Assembly (NCBI RefSeq): GCF_012273895.1
Contig: NC_052105.1
Location: 4,130,716-4,194,715 of the forward strand
Source of the DNA: Zerene cesonia
Lineage: Eukaryota > Arthropoda > Insecta > Lepidoptera > Pieridae
DNA length: 64,000 nucleotides
Reading direction: 5' to 3'
Shown: one piece after another, positions 10,801-24,010 of the stretch
How positions within the stretch are numbered: the stretch's first letter is position 1
How the letters are laid out: the number at the start of each line of letters is the position of its first letter
Notes under the pieces: model-generated
Database searches by the model: none
What the model saw: the letters and a program-made list of their open reading frames with translations, nothing else
What the model was told of the DNA's origin: nothing
Translations under genes and position numbers: made by a program

Positions 10801-13283
10801 ATGTCTATAATTAAGAATAATCTTGTAATTTGATAAGAAATAAATTTATATAATTATTATTATTATTAATCACTAAAACTATACATTTTTAATTTAACTA
10901 CATTGCTATAGAGAGACTAGCTATAGAGTTATAATGTTTTTATAAAGTAAAGTGTAGAGGGTTTCAATACATACAAATAAGAAGTTTTTTTTAAACTCAA
11001 TAAATAAAAACTGATCTTTAATGCTAAATGTATCCTTAATTATACTTAGACCGCGCCTCCGTTTCCCATCAGGTCAAACATCTGCCCACCTCATATACAT
11101 ATATATAAAAAAGAAAACAAAATAAAAATTATAATATACCTATCCACACCTACTTAATACATAATAAGAATGTAAGAAATGTACGTGCAATCATTTAATT
11201 ACGTTATAATTGTGTAACTATGATACATTGCAATATAAATGAAGTTTATGAGGTGTCCAATTGCGTGATTGATATTTATGTGCATCTTGCCCTAAAATTT
11301 AACTTAACAGGAGGCGCAAAAACGTCCAATGCGCTTAAATCATACTTTTGAACACGCCTGTAATTTAAATAATAAGCAAATTAAATAAGTGTGATGTGTT
11401 CTATATGCAAATTATTTATACTCTTTCACAAAAATGAATGCCTTGCGGGTATGTTAAGAAAATACCTTTATTCATATACATGTATGTCTAAAAACATTGA
11501 AGTAAAACGGAATACGCATTTGAAAATTTATTTTTGTAACTAATTTAATTCAGATGAATTAGTGGATAGTTTAATATCTGAAAAATATGCATATATTTGA
11601 TTATCATCAAAATAAGATAATTCTGAAAAAGATATTTGACAGCCAGTACATAAATACATGTGTTTGCATAATTATCTTCCAAAATCTGTATTTATTATTC
11701 TAAGACCTTAAAATATTATTTTTCCTTGAATTTTATTCAGAAAATTAAAACACTCAATTGTCTGGTACAATTTTATATCACAAAAAATGCACAAATGGAA
11801 TATGCAATATCACTAATTAAAGGATATAAGAAAAACGATTCCCAGAATTCAATTTAGAAAAATAATTAATATACAACGAATAATAAAACGTGCTTTTCTC
11901 ATTTAGTTTAAATAATTATAAATAATACAATTACTAAAGCAATTAAGGAAACTCAAAATGCAATTATTTTTATCTTAATCTTAACCTTATCCTTTGCCCC
12001 TTAAAAGCAGACAGCGCATTTGAATGTTCATAGGTGATGGTGGTCGATTATGCGTACCACCAGCTCAGCTACCCACTACGACATGATAAAGAATACCACT
12101 GCACTGTACCTTAAGAGGTCGGGTAATGGGTGTTATGAGAGTCGAACGTAGTCAGATAGGAAGCTAATCCAGGCTCTTACGGAAGTAGAAACAAATTTTT
12201 TAAATACCAAAGGTACCTAATACAAAATTCTAATAGTCCATTTAGCTTATTCGACTGGGTTTCAACAATATTAAGATAAGAGACAAAGCCGATAGGTAAT
12301 ACGGTGTTCGAGACCGGGTGAGCGTGCAGGAAATAAAATGATTTTTTAATTTATCTGCACATGTAGATAACGTCACTACTGCTTGAAACGGTGAAGGAAA
12401 ACATGGTGAGGAAACCGGCATGTCCAAGAATAAAAAGTTCGACGACATGTGACATCTACCAACCCGCACTTGGCCAGCCTTTCCTTACCGCACTTTCCTT
12501 ACCCTTCCCAGTACTTTCCTCGTTAATTCTTTCCTAATCCCGTCCCAAATTAAAGTCGGCAATCCATTTGTAGAGGCATAAGGACTGTAATTTGATCTTA
12601 TGTCCCTCCTAATGTTCATGGGCGGTGGTAGCGCTTACCATCAGGCTACCCACCAGCTCCATTGCCGACTATGTCATTAAAAGAAAAAAAAAACAATAAA
12701 TATTTCATAACAACTTACCTTTCGTGACCAAGTGCCTTAAACCTTTACACGTGAATTATGTATGTCAATATGGTATTTCTTATTTAACAGCTATTTCTAC
12801 ATGCTTGTATTTATGATTACAATTCGACAATCTCTTTGGAGGTCGATAACCTCGTACATCTTTTGATACTTAGTTTAAAATATGTTTACGATGACGTATA
12901 CTCGATGGTTAACTTATTTTTAAGTATCTTCATTATAAAGAATGTTTTAGACTATATTTCCCATTATATAGTGTATATTGTTACATTATTGCTTTAATTT
13001 TATTTAATTATAAATTTAGCTATAATTTTTAGGCATTTTACCTACTACCGCCACGATAATAAGTATCATTACTAAATCAGGTTAACAAACCAGTAATAGC
13101 ATCATTTTACGTTTCTTATGCTATCATTTTGTTGATAATTCTAAAGGTATCAATGAAAAAGTTAAGAATCGGAAAATGGTGTTGTAATGACTTACCGACA
13201 TCGTGGGGCAAATGAGGTTGATTGATCAACCAATCCTTTAAGGAAACTAACTCTTGATTCCATTCTACCTCTTGATCTGGCAT
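4818..13283 (-). CDS. CRAL-TRIO domain lipid-transfer protein, complete gene
   Basis: A 293-aa Sec14/CRAL-TRIO protein. Coding exons in transcript order: 13196-13283, 8165-8324, 7295-7550, 5772-5882, 5187-5323, 4818-4947. Junction phases (1, 2, 0, 0, 2) join without a break and the total is 882 nt. The start is MPDQEVEWNQELVSLKDWL; four bases before the ATG is an AG acceptor, so a non-coding 5' exon lies further upstream. Residues about 1-82 are the helical CRAL-TRIO N domain (LKDWLINQPHLPHD, then RAKRTIDLFFTIRS). Residues about 85-250 are the lipid-binding domain, including PVRLKQVHVINAPAYIGRI and LFPFEYGGKAGS. Exons 4 and 5 match the paralogue at 146-1595 in length (111/111 and 137/134 nt) and phase. 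Intron 1 is 4.9 kb and carries a retroposon at 8430-9616. The role is probably cytosolic transport of a hydrophobic ligand; the ligand is unknown. Confidence 0.92.
7735..7836 (+). repeat. Relic of a Helitron-like element
   Basis: The pattern ctatcacgcaaaa...gggatctgtatgggat...gccgcgggtttcatctag matches, in order, parts of the copy at 33712-33902. It is decayed and lies within intron 2 of the CRAL-TRIO gene. Confidence 0.4.
8430..9616 (+). mobile_element. GC-rich non-LTR retroposon with poly(A) tail and target-site duplication
   Basis: A 1.19-kb GC-rich block inside AT-rich intron 1 of the CRAL-TRIO gene. It begins with a C run followed by a G run, contains a GGCT-rich tract, and ends in a long poly(A) tract (from about 9595). 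It is flanked by an 11-bp direct repeat, AAACTATTCTA, at 8419-8429 and 9617-9627. Poly(A) plus target duplication is the mark of LINE-driven insertion on the + strand. Just before the tail is an inverted pair, acccacggct...ccgtgggt, that may form a 3' hairpin. I see no reverse transcriptase, so it is either an internally deleted LINE or a non-autonomous element using one. An R1- or Jockey-clade origin is a guess. Confidence 0.8.
8574..8820 (+). repeat. GGCT/GGCTGG-rich irregular minisatellite inside the retroposon
   Basis: Tandem ctgg/ggct units with interspersed aaccggctg blocks fill about 250 bp. Open frames across it are repeat artefacts. Confidence 0.8.
12292..12476 (+). mobile_element. 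tRNA-headed SINE, partial copy lacking its tail
   Basis: It has the Pol III B-box-like ggtgttcgagacc, then gtgcaggaaataaa, ggaaaccggcatgtcc, gacgacatgtgacatct and cacttggccagc, matching in order the copy at 61117-61431 read on its - strand. It breaks off at ggccagc, where the next retroposon begins. Confidence 0.7.
12477..12690 (+). mobile_element. Retroposon 3' end (family B) with A-rich tail
   Basis: Pyrimidine-rich ctttccttaccc blocks, then aagtcggcaatccatttg, ttcatgggcggtggtagcg, taccatcagg and attgccgac, ending in an A-rich tail. The same ordered blocks occur at 55513-55861 and in part at 27600-27745. A decayed copy of the end may lie at about 12025-12100. Confidence 0.7.
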
Positions 13284-13287
13284 GGCT

Positions 13288-16200
13288 CTGAAAACATAAG
13301 GATACTTAGTATGCTTTCATGAAGTAGAAGTGATTGTGCTTATGACCTATAGTCTACAATCTAATTACATAATCTTATGTCTGAGGCTTCTTAATTTTTT
13401 TGTAATGTATTGGATTATGCAGTTCAGACGGGCTTTAACAGATTCTTGAACAGTTATTTTTATTTGTTTAACAGTCTCATCTATGCATTTTCATGTCATT
13501 TGCATGTTATTTGAAATACTAAAATATAATTAACTCCTACAAAAAGGGTCATCGACGGCTATGGGTCGGGTGGTAGTGTTTCAGATTTTTAAAAATCACC
13601 AAATGCTAAAAATTTCCTATCAAACAGAAAATTTACAAAGCCAATCGGTTGAAACCCCTTGGAAACCTCTTTTAAAAATATGCCCGATTCTAAGGCGACT
13701 TAATGCTCTGTGTATGCTTTGTGTATTCTCTATATGACTGTATTGGCTATACCTATATTTGTCATGTTATCAAATTGAAAATTGCGGATAGCATCAAACT
13801 TAAAATCAAATATTTATTCATTCAATTAGACTTCTTCTAGAAGCACTTTTGAATCGTCATAACATAGCTTTATCATTTATCACCGGTTCGGCAAGAAACT
13901 CGGTAGTTGCTCTTTTAAAAACATGACACTAAGGAATAGTAAGGAATAATTTTAATAAGAAATTGTTAGTTAGTGGACCCATGTTATTTATAAAAATTAG
14001 GGCTGATGATGAATAACGATTAATGAATAAATATGCCCTGTGGTTCTAAAAGACAAAACTCCTTGGATTTCATTTTCCATAATATATTCTTTATGTAATA
14101 ACGTTCGTACATTTAGTACAGTCTAGTGTCTTGATGTGCCGGTTGATTTCTGTCCTTTATTATTTTTTTCTTCACCTTTTATCACATTTATTACCTCAGT
14201 TTTGCTTTTATTACATTTATATGATGCAAAAGTATGTTGCATATTTTTAACGTTTTTGTTTTAATTATAAGAACAATTTGATACAAAGCTAGAAAAACAT
14301 GAAATCAACATACCATGACATATAAGTACTTTATTGTATCCGTTTTTTGACACAAAAACAATTATTCACAGAATATCCAACGATAACATAAATTATAAAG
14401 TACCTATTTAAAAATATGTACAATTTTATCATTGAACAATCAAAATAATCCATTGAATATAATTGAGGAGGCCATGATAAAAAAAGTGAATTTATCCGAA
14501 CGCGGCGTCGCGTATCGCGGAAACCTATTAGAATTGGTAAATTACATGATAGCATCAACAAGGTCCTATAATGTTTCTATTTCACCGGTGGGAAGCGTCA
14601 AAAGATTTCCAAAACTAAAAAAAAATAAACAGTACATTGGCAATATTAAGATATTGATATTTTATGTCTCTTAGGAAATACAATCTGACCATTTTCGTGG
14701 TGCTTTCGAGGCTGGAGGAGGCATGTAAACTAATAAAAAGTAATCGAACGCGTCAGATTAGGCTCGGGTAAAACCCAAAATCCTATTACGGGCTGTCCTG
14801 CTAACATGAGGCGGATCTTTGCTTCAAATAAAAAACAGTTTTGAAATTTTATCATTAATACGTCATTTGCTTTAGTAAACTTAGTCAATTGTCAAAACAT
14901 TTTCATTACATTATATTTTTCTTAATAATTATATAAATTAATTTGTTTAATTTCTTTCGTCAGTGAGCAGTATTTATATTATTTTGTATTGTTTATTACA
15001 CTGGAAATCATATTTTATGAAACTTATTTTCTAGGTATAACAAACTGGTTCTGCAACACAGAGCGATATTTTAGACAAAATTTAACGAGGAAAAATATTA
15101 AAATAAATAAGAATACGACATAACATGCCTACGACCTACAAAACAACCACCATACCACAGATAATATAATACTAGAATATGCGATATGATTATTCTCAAA
15201 TGATGTTTGTCTGTTGTTTACACTATCATAGCAATAACCTGAGCATCAGCCAGCCAGTTCATTAAATGTATATAAAACGACACGACTGAATATATACGAC
15301 CTATAAGAAACATCAATAAATTATTTATTTAATAAGGACAATGCGACATACCTACAGACAAACGCTTTCTTATTTGCGTTTTCAATAAGTACTATATATA
15401 TATACTATCACGCATTGCGATACAGTCTGGTTGTTAGAAATACGTGAACGCAATTTAAATACAATTGTACCATTAGGTAATTAGGTTCTACAGGCCTTTG
15501 CTAATGCTTACAATTTTCGCTAACGATCCTCTTTGCTTACATTCTATCAGTATGGTAAAAATATCTCAAAAAGTTCGAATGATCTCAATGCGATCTTATG
15601 ATATAAAAGAGTGAAAGTTCGAAAGTAGGGAGGCCGCTTTTTATCTCTGTACGTACCTACCGAAATGATGACCTGTAAATTTGTTTTTGATCGTGTTTGT
15701 GTTTTGTATTTATACCAGTTTGCTTTGCCTAGTTCCCAGGCACTCATAACATAATCACACGTTACCTTTTTGGCAACAATTGTGTTATGGGAAATCATTT
15801 TCAAGTTTTTATTAAAATTATTAGACACTTTAAGGAATAAAGTTTCATAAACTCGCTATGTGGTAGAATGTACTGCGGAAATGATTACGAATTCGCATTT
15901 AAATAAACATAACCAAGTCTTTAAACAATAAATGCAACATTTTAAGCAAATGGAAGGTTAAGTGGTTATGGAGTAAAATTGGAAAGACAAACCTATCTAA
16001 TAATATAATACTAGTTTTCAAAGGAAAACCTGCATAGTTACCGTTCCCGTGAGGTTTTCAAGATAAAGCCAATCTTAGATCCTATCTCATGTCTGTTCTG
16101 GTCGAATGGTTAGGCGTAATGAAGAGGCAGACAGAGAGTCAGAGCGATAGATAGAGTTACTTTCGCATTATAATGTTAAATATAAAAAACAAACAATTGA

Positions 16201-19200
16201 TATTTTTGTAAATTCTATGCATCCAATTTAAGAATATAGCATATAGCGGTTATAATTTTTATAAGATGTAAGATAATCAAGTAGGGCAGAAAATAACGAG
16301 GGGGAAGCAGAGTTTCATACATTATTTCGACGTGCTTATAATGGGTACTTATTATATATTACGATAGTTACTCTAATACTCTATACGCAATACACGTTTA
16401 TTCATAACCTTTTACCAGTAACATTCATCAGTCCCCACAAAAACGTAGGCAGTCATAATTTGATTTTATGGCATACAACCATAAAGAAAAAACGTGTAAC
16501 ATGACTAAGTAATAATATCATGTAGCTCTCAGGGTTAATAGGTGATATTTATGTACAAAAACACATAACAATACTGTTTTGTCACGCTTTTTACACTTAT
16601 TGTTATTCATATCTCGTATATTCGTACGTAAGGATTTAAAGATTATTTATGTAACAACAATATGATGCAAATGCTAGTTGGAGTCAAGGAAAATATCGCA
16701 CGTACAAGTAATACATTGATAAACTCCTATTTACATCAACTATTTAAAATTACAATGAAAACTTTTAGAAATACTACTACAAAATAAATACTACCTACAA
16801 TAATTGCTTTATATTATTATAATTGCTTATATTAAAAAAACCGGACCAGCCTGATAATCAGTGCTGTTTCGAGTTTGTTTCGTATGGCATTCAGTTATGT
16901 AATCAGTTAAGGTGTTTTTGATGGAACTATCTTAAAAGCATTGAGCTTTTTATCGAAACTCCCAAAAATACAAATAACCTCGGTAAATATTTCACTGAGC
17001 TAGAGCCAAAATACGGTTCTAGTTGAAAATTACAGTTAAAAATTAACATTTTCAGTGAATCAATCAAGTTTTGTACTTATAAAATAATGTTAAAACGAAT
17101 ACCTTGTAAATTCTTCATAAATAAACCGTATTAACTTTTAAATCACTTGTTTTAATGTCAATTAACTAAATAGTTGTTTATTTTTAAGTACCTATTTACT
17201 CGATTTTAAACATATACGGAAGCTTTACAGTATCTACTTATTGTATTAATGTCCAAGTGGCAATATACCAACTCCAAAAAAGCATGATATTGTTTATTTG
17301 CATAATTTACAATTTGTATTTTGTTTTGACGTAAAACATTGGGAATTGTTTCAAATTGATATATAGATGATTCATTTCAAAACGATTATTTATTGCATAA
17401 ATTTAATATACCTTCGTCACTTTACTTAATTTAGTATTCTACTTAACGAATAAACAATAAGTTTTAAGGACTACATTTAGGTAGAGCAACTGTTTATCAA
17501 AAATAAATTATCGTACACTTATATAAAGGTTGTTTAATTTTTACAAGCACGAAATTTGTATGAGGAAATTTTTAATAAATTTTATATTGAAATAATAGAA
17601 TATCATTTAAAATGTTTAGCCAAGCACAAATTGCACGCACATAACGTTTTCTATTGAAGGAAATAACAGAAGTCATTAAACTGAAATTAACATAATCATT
17701 AGAAACATTTTTCCACTGCTAGAAATGGGCAATGGGCTGACAAATTTATATGATTTAACGCAATTCATTAAACGTTATTAATTACAGCTCCATTTTGCGT
17801 TCCACAGCCCGAATGCGAAAATCGAGTCAAGGCGATCGGGGTAATGGTGTACAAGTGTGCAATTTAAAATTATAGCCATCATTTTTATTTATAATATGAA
17901 AAAAAAAGAATTTATGATCATTATTATTTCAGTTTTTTTCTTCTCTTTAAATATGCATTTGAGATTATTTTAATTGATGTTTAGACTATCAATAAAAATA
18001 CGTAGTGTTTAGATAACCCTAGCACTCGTAAATAAAATAATCAGTTTCTATATGAGCTGCAATTCGCGACAATATTATTATTAAATGAAGTCTTAAAATA
18101 TACCAACCATGAAAACTTGTAAAAGTTTACATGAATAAAAAATATTTAAATTGGAGTCCGAATTTTGAGTTTGAGTACAATCTATATTCTATACTCACGT
18201 CAGAGGATAAGATGTTAAGTAGCCGCATAAGAGGTAGCTAATGCTTGTGGATTTGTGTATCTGGGTCGGTATAGGGTGAAGATCTGCTGGACCGATTATA
18301 TTGTACGTGATCCTTAAGTGATATAGGATATATTCACCATTGGCAAAGATCATTATAGAGGTGTGCAGTAAATGTACTTATAACAAACATTGCAACTTTG
18401 TAAGCTACTTGTCATTACATTATTTTTTGACGATGCCAAAGCGCAGTCAAGTCAAGATTAATGAATGTTCGAGCGTATACTTTTTAACGTATTATGTTAT
18501 TATGATCCCTGAAAGAATAGTTTTATACCCAGCTTATTCCAGTTATAGTAAATTATCACAAATTTTCACCAAATATTTCAAAATAACTTAATGTATAGGT
18601 AGATGCCCACATAAGAAGCAAAAAATTTATCTGGGTGAATAGGAAGCTACAAACATTCGAACAAAAAAACAAACATGATAAAATTATTCAGATTTCGTTA
18701 TTGTTCTCTAATTTAATCACACGTTCGTTTTAAATAAGTATTAAACGAAATTAGGTATAAGAATTACACTAGGTAACTTATTTTCATAATAAATGATAAT
18801 ATATGCAAGTGAATCCAATGCATAATTGATTATCATCAATGTCATTTCACGTGCGAATAAAATAATGCATAAAAAATTTGTAGTAATTCAGTTGATACAA
18901 GTTTCTATATATTTTTTAATTCATGACCTACGCACAATATTCATATCAAGAAGCCCCGTTATTTCTTTATCAACTGCCAATCTTATGTTGTGTAAACATT
19001 GGATACGCATTTAAAATTTCAAAATTAATTACTAGCCTCCTTTCGGATGTTGCGCCTAATTCTACTGTGTCTTGTATGTCTTATATTTCTTTATATTATA
19101 ATATTGTTAAGATGAGGATAATCTATAGTGAACATATTGATAATTTTCTTGAGATTAAAATAGTACTATAAACATAAGATTTAAGATTGTATCACGGTAA

Positions 19201-21186
19201 AATTTTACGAACAACTCTACTCTAGACTCTTTTAATTACTTTTTATTGTTGTGGCAAACTTTTATTAGCCATTTACATAATTTGTATATAGGTACAAAGT
19301 ACTTAACACCTATTTACCTATATAAAATTTGTTATCACGTTATTTTTACACGTAATAACTTTGTATTCAAATTTTAGAAACAATATAATATTTTTTTTTA
19401 CAGATGAAAAATAATATTGAGTTTTTAATTAATGAACATTTAATAAACTATGTTAGCCCCCCGAAGTTCACAGGGGTGAGTGATTTTTTTTTTTTGAGTT
19501 AAAGTATATATATTTTTTACACCTGCTATCATCCTGATCGAGGCGGATATTATCGAAAAACTAAGTCATTAAAATCCAGCCGTTCCTTATCTTATTTATA
19601 AGTGGTGTAACTAACACGACTTTCTATTATAGAAATAAAATATAGATTTAGTTATGGCAATGTATATTCTAGACTAAATACTGTGTTTCATACATGATAA
19701 TATCGTAATAACATTGGGTTTTGGTAACTTTCACAAAAAAAAAGTTAATAGAAATGCCCATTATATCTAATGGGCGCAGCTCTATTATAACTATTTACTA
19801 ATTTAATGACTGTTAACCATTCATATTAACTTGACTAATGATTAATTAGGAGTCAATGAGATTTGATAATTTTATAATTATTATTTCTATCAAAAATGTA
19901 TGATTTCCTAAATTTGTGATAAAACGTTACGCACGTAGAACATTTTGAACAGAATTTGTACTCTTATTTTCATACTTACGGTTTGTTAGTTAGCGCACTT
20001 GAATAAAATATTTAAAATAATTTGAATTATTTGTCTATGATTTACGGTCACTTCTTCCTTATTTTGGAAATGCGCGCGCAATTGGACGTTGGCACGTATA
20101 AACTGAATGCTGATCAACATCAACATACAGTCAACGATTTGTTGGAAGTGGAAATTGGAACCGTTTACCGTATTCTTAATATTCGAATTCGCTGCATATA
20201 TACTGAGCATCATTCTTGCTTAAGAGGATATTGTAAGTATTAACAATTAGTAATGTAGATGACTTTAGTTGCTTTAGACGACTCATGAGCATAGAACCGG
20301 TCCTACATTCGATTTCAAATGGAGGTAAAAAAAGGTCTGGACAAGCCAAGACCCAGTTTCTACTTATTTGTAATAAAAATCGCTCAATCAAACAGATGTG
20401 ATATACATAATATGACCCATACCCCAAAAAGGAACACAAAATACAAAAGCCTATATTACATTTTTTATCGAAACAAGTTTTATTTGTTTACACCAAATAG
20501 AACTTACTGTCTAGATTCTATAATGTAGAATACCTATTATTACCTTAATTGGACAGAGTTCTTTTATCCTAAAAAGAAAAAGAAAACAAAATTAAGTATT
20601 TCATAATTCAGACGCTTAACAAAACAAGCCAATACGAAAAAAAGAAGAAAATCTGAACATACTACTATAGGTATGTATATGCGTACTAAATATATTTATT
20701 ACCTATATTTTTAAAGTGATTTGAATTTAAGCTATCTATTTAATCAAAATGACGTGAATTAAAAATAATAGCTGCTATCATTGCATTCGGCTGCGTGACT
20801 AATATACCTACGTTTGTGTGACTGGCTTGATAGGTTATATCTATAGGTACATTTAATATACATGTATTACTAATACATGTACTGCTCTAGAAAATTTAAT
20901 CGTTTACAATAGATTTAATTTTTATTTACGTTTTACGTTTACGAATATATTTTATATATATTTGTAGGTCTATGTGAATTGTTAACAACGGGCAGCACTA
21001 TAATTAACATATGTCATATACAGTCAATAATATTTTTGACATTTGACACTGACAAAGCTGCCAAAATTTGGGAAAAATTGCTAAAATAAAATTGAAATTG
21101 AAGTTTAGACAAACATTTGCCGCATGTATTAAATTTAATTACTAATAAGTATAAACAGTAACATTAATTATTACAATATTTTAAAA
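13288..21186. other. Long intergenic region without a supportable gene
   Basis: Nearly 8 kb of AT-rich DNA between the start of the CRAL-TRIO gene and the neugrin-family gene. The open frames (for example near 14432, 15547, 18340 and 20022) are short, biased to A/T codons and show no recognisable motif. A non-coding first exon of the CRAL-TRIO gene should lie somewhere here. Confidence 0.6.
16005..16190. repeat. Decayed interspersed repeat
   Basis: The stretch from ggaaaacctgcatagttaccgttcccgtg to the agacagagagtcagagcgatagatag tract has the style of lepidopteran short-element relics (compare the end of 30526-30716, agagacagacagag). Ends are not defined. Confidence 0.3.
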
Positions 21187-22539
21187 ATGTTTGCTCTACA
21201 AACCCGTCGAATGTATCTAATATGTGATAAAATGATTGTCCGAAAAATAAGGCAGAGAAGGTCAGTGGGACCGAATCCAGGATTAGATGAAAGATTAAGG
21301 GTATTTCGAAAAGACGGTATTAAAGTTGAAGACAATGATGCTGAAGAATTTATTGAACAGTCCGAAAGTAGTTTTTATAATGTAAGTTAATATAATACGC
21401 ATTAAATTTAGGTTACCCATGAGATACATATTGTTGAGGCATTTGTTAATTAAATTAATTTTTATTTAGGTTGGTGAAGCCTATAATGAACATCTAAACG
21501 AAACTCTGATTGGAAAACATGTAATACGTCACCACATTGTGAAAGAGAAATATTTTAAAGAGAACATGCCAAATCTATTGACTTGGAGTGAAAAGGAACA
21601 GATAAGACATCTAGCAACCACAATGCCTGACGAGTGGACGCCTCAAAGAATAGCTGAGAGCTTTCCTGTTACTGAAGCTGTAGTAAAGGTGAGAGTAGTT
21701 TTAACAATTTTCCCTGCTTCTACATTTTTTGAATTTTCTGGATCTAACTCCTGTTTTAAAAGACAAACATTTAATAACTGTATTGATAGATATGCATACA
21801 ATATGATATTAAGTATATTCTTTTATTTACACTTGTGATAATTTTACAGAAATTACTAAAATTCCCATGGAAGCCCGCTACAGAACAGCGCATAGCTCGA
21901 CATGATGCATCTGCTATGAGAAATTGGAGAGAACTAAAAGAGGGATCACTAGATATACCTGAAAAATTAAGGCAACACTTCCTAAAATTCTCTGAGAGGA
22001 CAATCCCACCTTTAAATCAGTCATCTATCAAGATTGATCTAACTCAGGAAGAAAACATGGGAGAATTTGAAAGTATTATAAAGAAATGTGCCGCTTATGG
22101 TGCCAAAAATGAACATGTGCATGAGGGTCAGAAAATGCAAGGTGATAAAGCAAATCAGAATCACGAAACACAGAAAACTGACAAAAAACGATTAACACTG
22201 GATGAATTGGCCAATAAAATAAAAAATCGCTTAGAACAAGGCCAGAATGTTGATATGCCTGATAAAATAATAGTAGACTCTATTTCTCAAGTACCTGAAC
22301 CAAAACCAGATCTTAAAAGAGATGTAGAATTATTCATGTCCAATGAAAAACAGGAGTTGACACAATTCAAGGCAGATGACAATAAATTAGAAGTTGTATC
22401 TGGTTCAAATTATCCTGAGAGGATAAGAATACCAAAAAAGGCATATAGAAAAGGTGCCACATATAAAGTAAATGACTGTTTCTATGATCATGACGGTCGA
22501 TTTTTGTATAGAGTAATAGGTTTAACAGGCAAACAGTAA
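21187..22539 (+). CDS. NGRN: Neugrin-family mitochondrial protein
   Basis: Three exons, 21187-21381, 21470-21688 and 21850-22539, all joined in phase 0, give 367 aa. Donors are gtaagt and gtgaga; acceptors are tttag and tacag. The N terminus (MFALQTRRMYLICDKMIVRKIRQRR) is basic and lacks acidic residues up to about position 14, consistent with a mitochondrial presequence. At residues about 97-145 is the neugrin/Rrg9 core: LTWSEKEQIRHL, then DEWTPQRIAESFPVTEAVVK, then a KLLKF.WKPATEQRI block; this resembles a helix-turn-helix. The C-terminal half is charged and low in complexity, ending YKVNDCFYDHDGRFLYRVIG. In mammals neugrin works in the mitochondrial matrix with 16S rRNA pseudouridylation factors; that role here is transferred by homology. 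The start is the first ATG of the open frame. Confidence 0.85.
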
Positions 22540-22564
22540 CCATAGAGTAAAATTAGTGATAGTA

Positions 22565-22570
22565 AATAAA
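22565..22570 (+). terminator. AATAAA poly(A) signal of the neugrin gene
   Basis: Canonical signal 26 bases after the TAA stop at 22537-22539. Confidence 0.65.
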
Positions 22571-23814
22571 ACAATTATATATAAGCCTTGATTTTTTTTA
22601 TCAAAATTATATGCATTTATTATACTTGTCCTTTATGATAAAATAATTAAAACAATTACATTCAAGTTGAATACTAAACATGTACAGTATATTATTGCAT
22701 GTCTTTTTATGTAACTATAGTAATTTTTTTGCAAATCTGACATCAAATATTTATATATTTACGTAATATGCTTCATGAATGTCATTACAAAAATATATCT
22801 TTTATAAACAAAATCTTTTGTACATAATAATACGAACATATGGCTTTAAGTAATCACATCTGGTTAAAACAACAACAACTTAATCAGGCATTTAAATTAT
22901 TTCTGGATACAAACATTCCAGATATTCATATTACATGAAGATGAAAAAATAAAATTGGTTTAAAAATTAATACATAAATAGCATTACAATTTTAAATATA
23001 TAGTCAAAAAGAGGAATCATTAAATAGCATACATTATTATTAATTCAAGACCATAACATGATCTACAATATCAGAAATAGTAACTTAGGCCATTATCAGA
23101 TTATTAATTGTCCAAGTATTTCTATTATTGTTGCTAAAATAGTGATAAATTATTATATTATCGCATACATAAGACTCATTACAGTGTTATTAATATATAA
23201 ACATTTTATTATATCATCGATTATATACTCAATTCACACATCCATATTTAATATTAATTCAACAAGGTAAATAAGATGTTGACAGTTGACACATACTAAT
23301 ACTTCGAACAATTGGCAATTTTAATATTTGAAACTTATTTGACACTTAATTTAACCGTTTTTCAGTAAAAGTTCCTTAAATTAATTGTGTCATCACCAAG
23401 ATGAAATGGAAATGTAATTTAATGTTATTATTTTTGAAAGGAATTTTAATTATTTCATATCATTACCATTACCGCATTCTAAGCCTACGACTATACAATA
23501 AAATAGCATAATATATACAGAAATTTCGATACACTTCATGATTACTTATCATTAGCACCCAATATTATACAAAACTACTGGATATGCCGAAAATAATTGA
23601 GGGTAAAAAGCTGTAATTATTGCCAATGTGAATATACAATAGTATAGAATTAATACTTTATAATATAAAAATTAATTTTTTTTTCACCTTGTAACATATT
23701 GATTTATATGTTAGCACATTTATTGATTCTATTGATGCATGTCCGTCATCAAAGATTGCTTAAAATAATTAATAACAGAACATCATCAAGTTTCAATTTG
23801 TAATAAAATGCCTT

Positions 23815-24010
23815 TTTACACGCTTTTTATTAGCTTCACCTGTATGTTTGTTTGTTTGTATGTTTGTTTGTTTGTATGTTTGTTTGTTTGTAACTGACTT
23901 CTTTGGGCGCGATTTTGACCCACTTTAAACGGCCAGATTTCGTTCAAACTTTGTAGATTTATTGAGGACCGATGACAATACACTAATTTGATAAAATTAT
24001 TCCAGTTTTC
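23815..24010. repeat. Interspersed repeat with a TGTTTG tract
   Basis: A tttttattagcttcacctg start, a run of tgtttgtttgtatgtttg units (23842-23891), then ctgacttctttgggcgcgat and aacggccagatttcgttcaaac. It is a composite dispersed element that cannot be assigned to a class from one copy. Confidence 0.5.

Noticed and set aside
14331..14674. Overlapping 76- and 80-aa frames in the intergenic region
   Set aside because: Short, A/T-biased, no splice partners and no recognisable motif on either strand.
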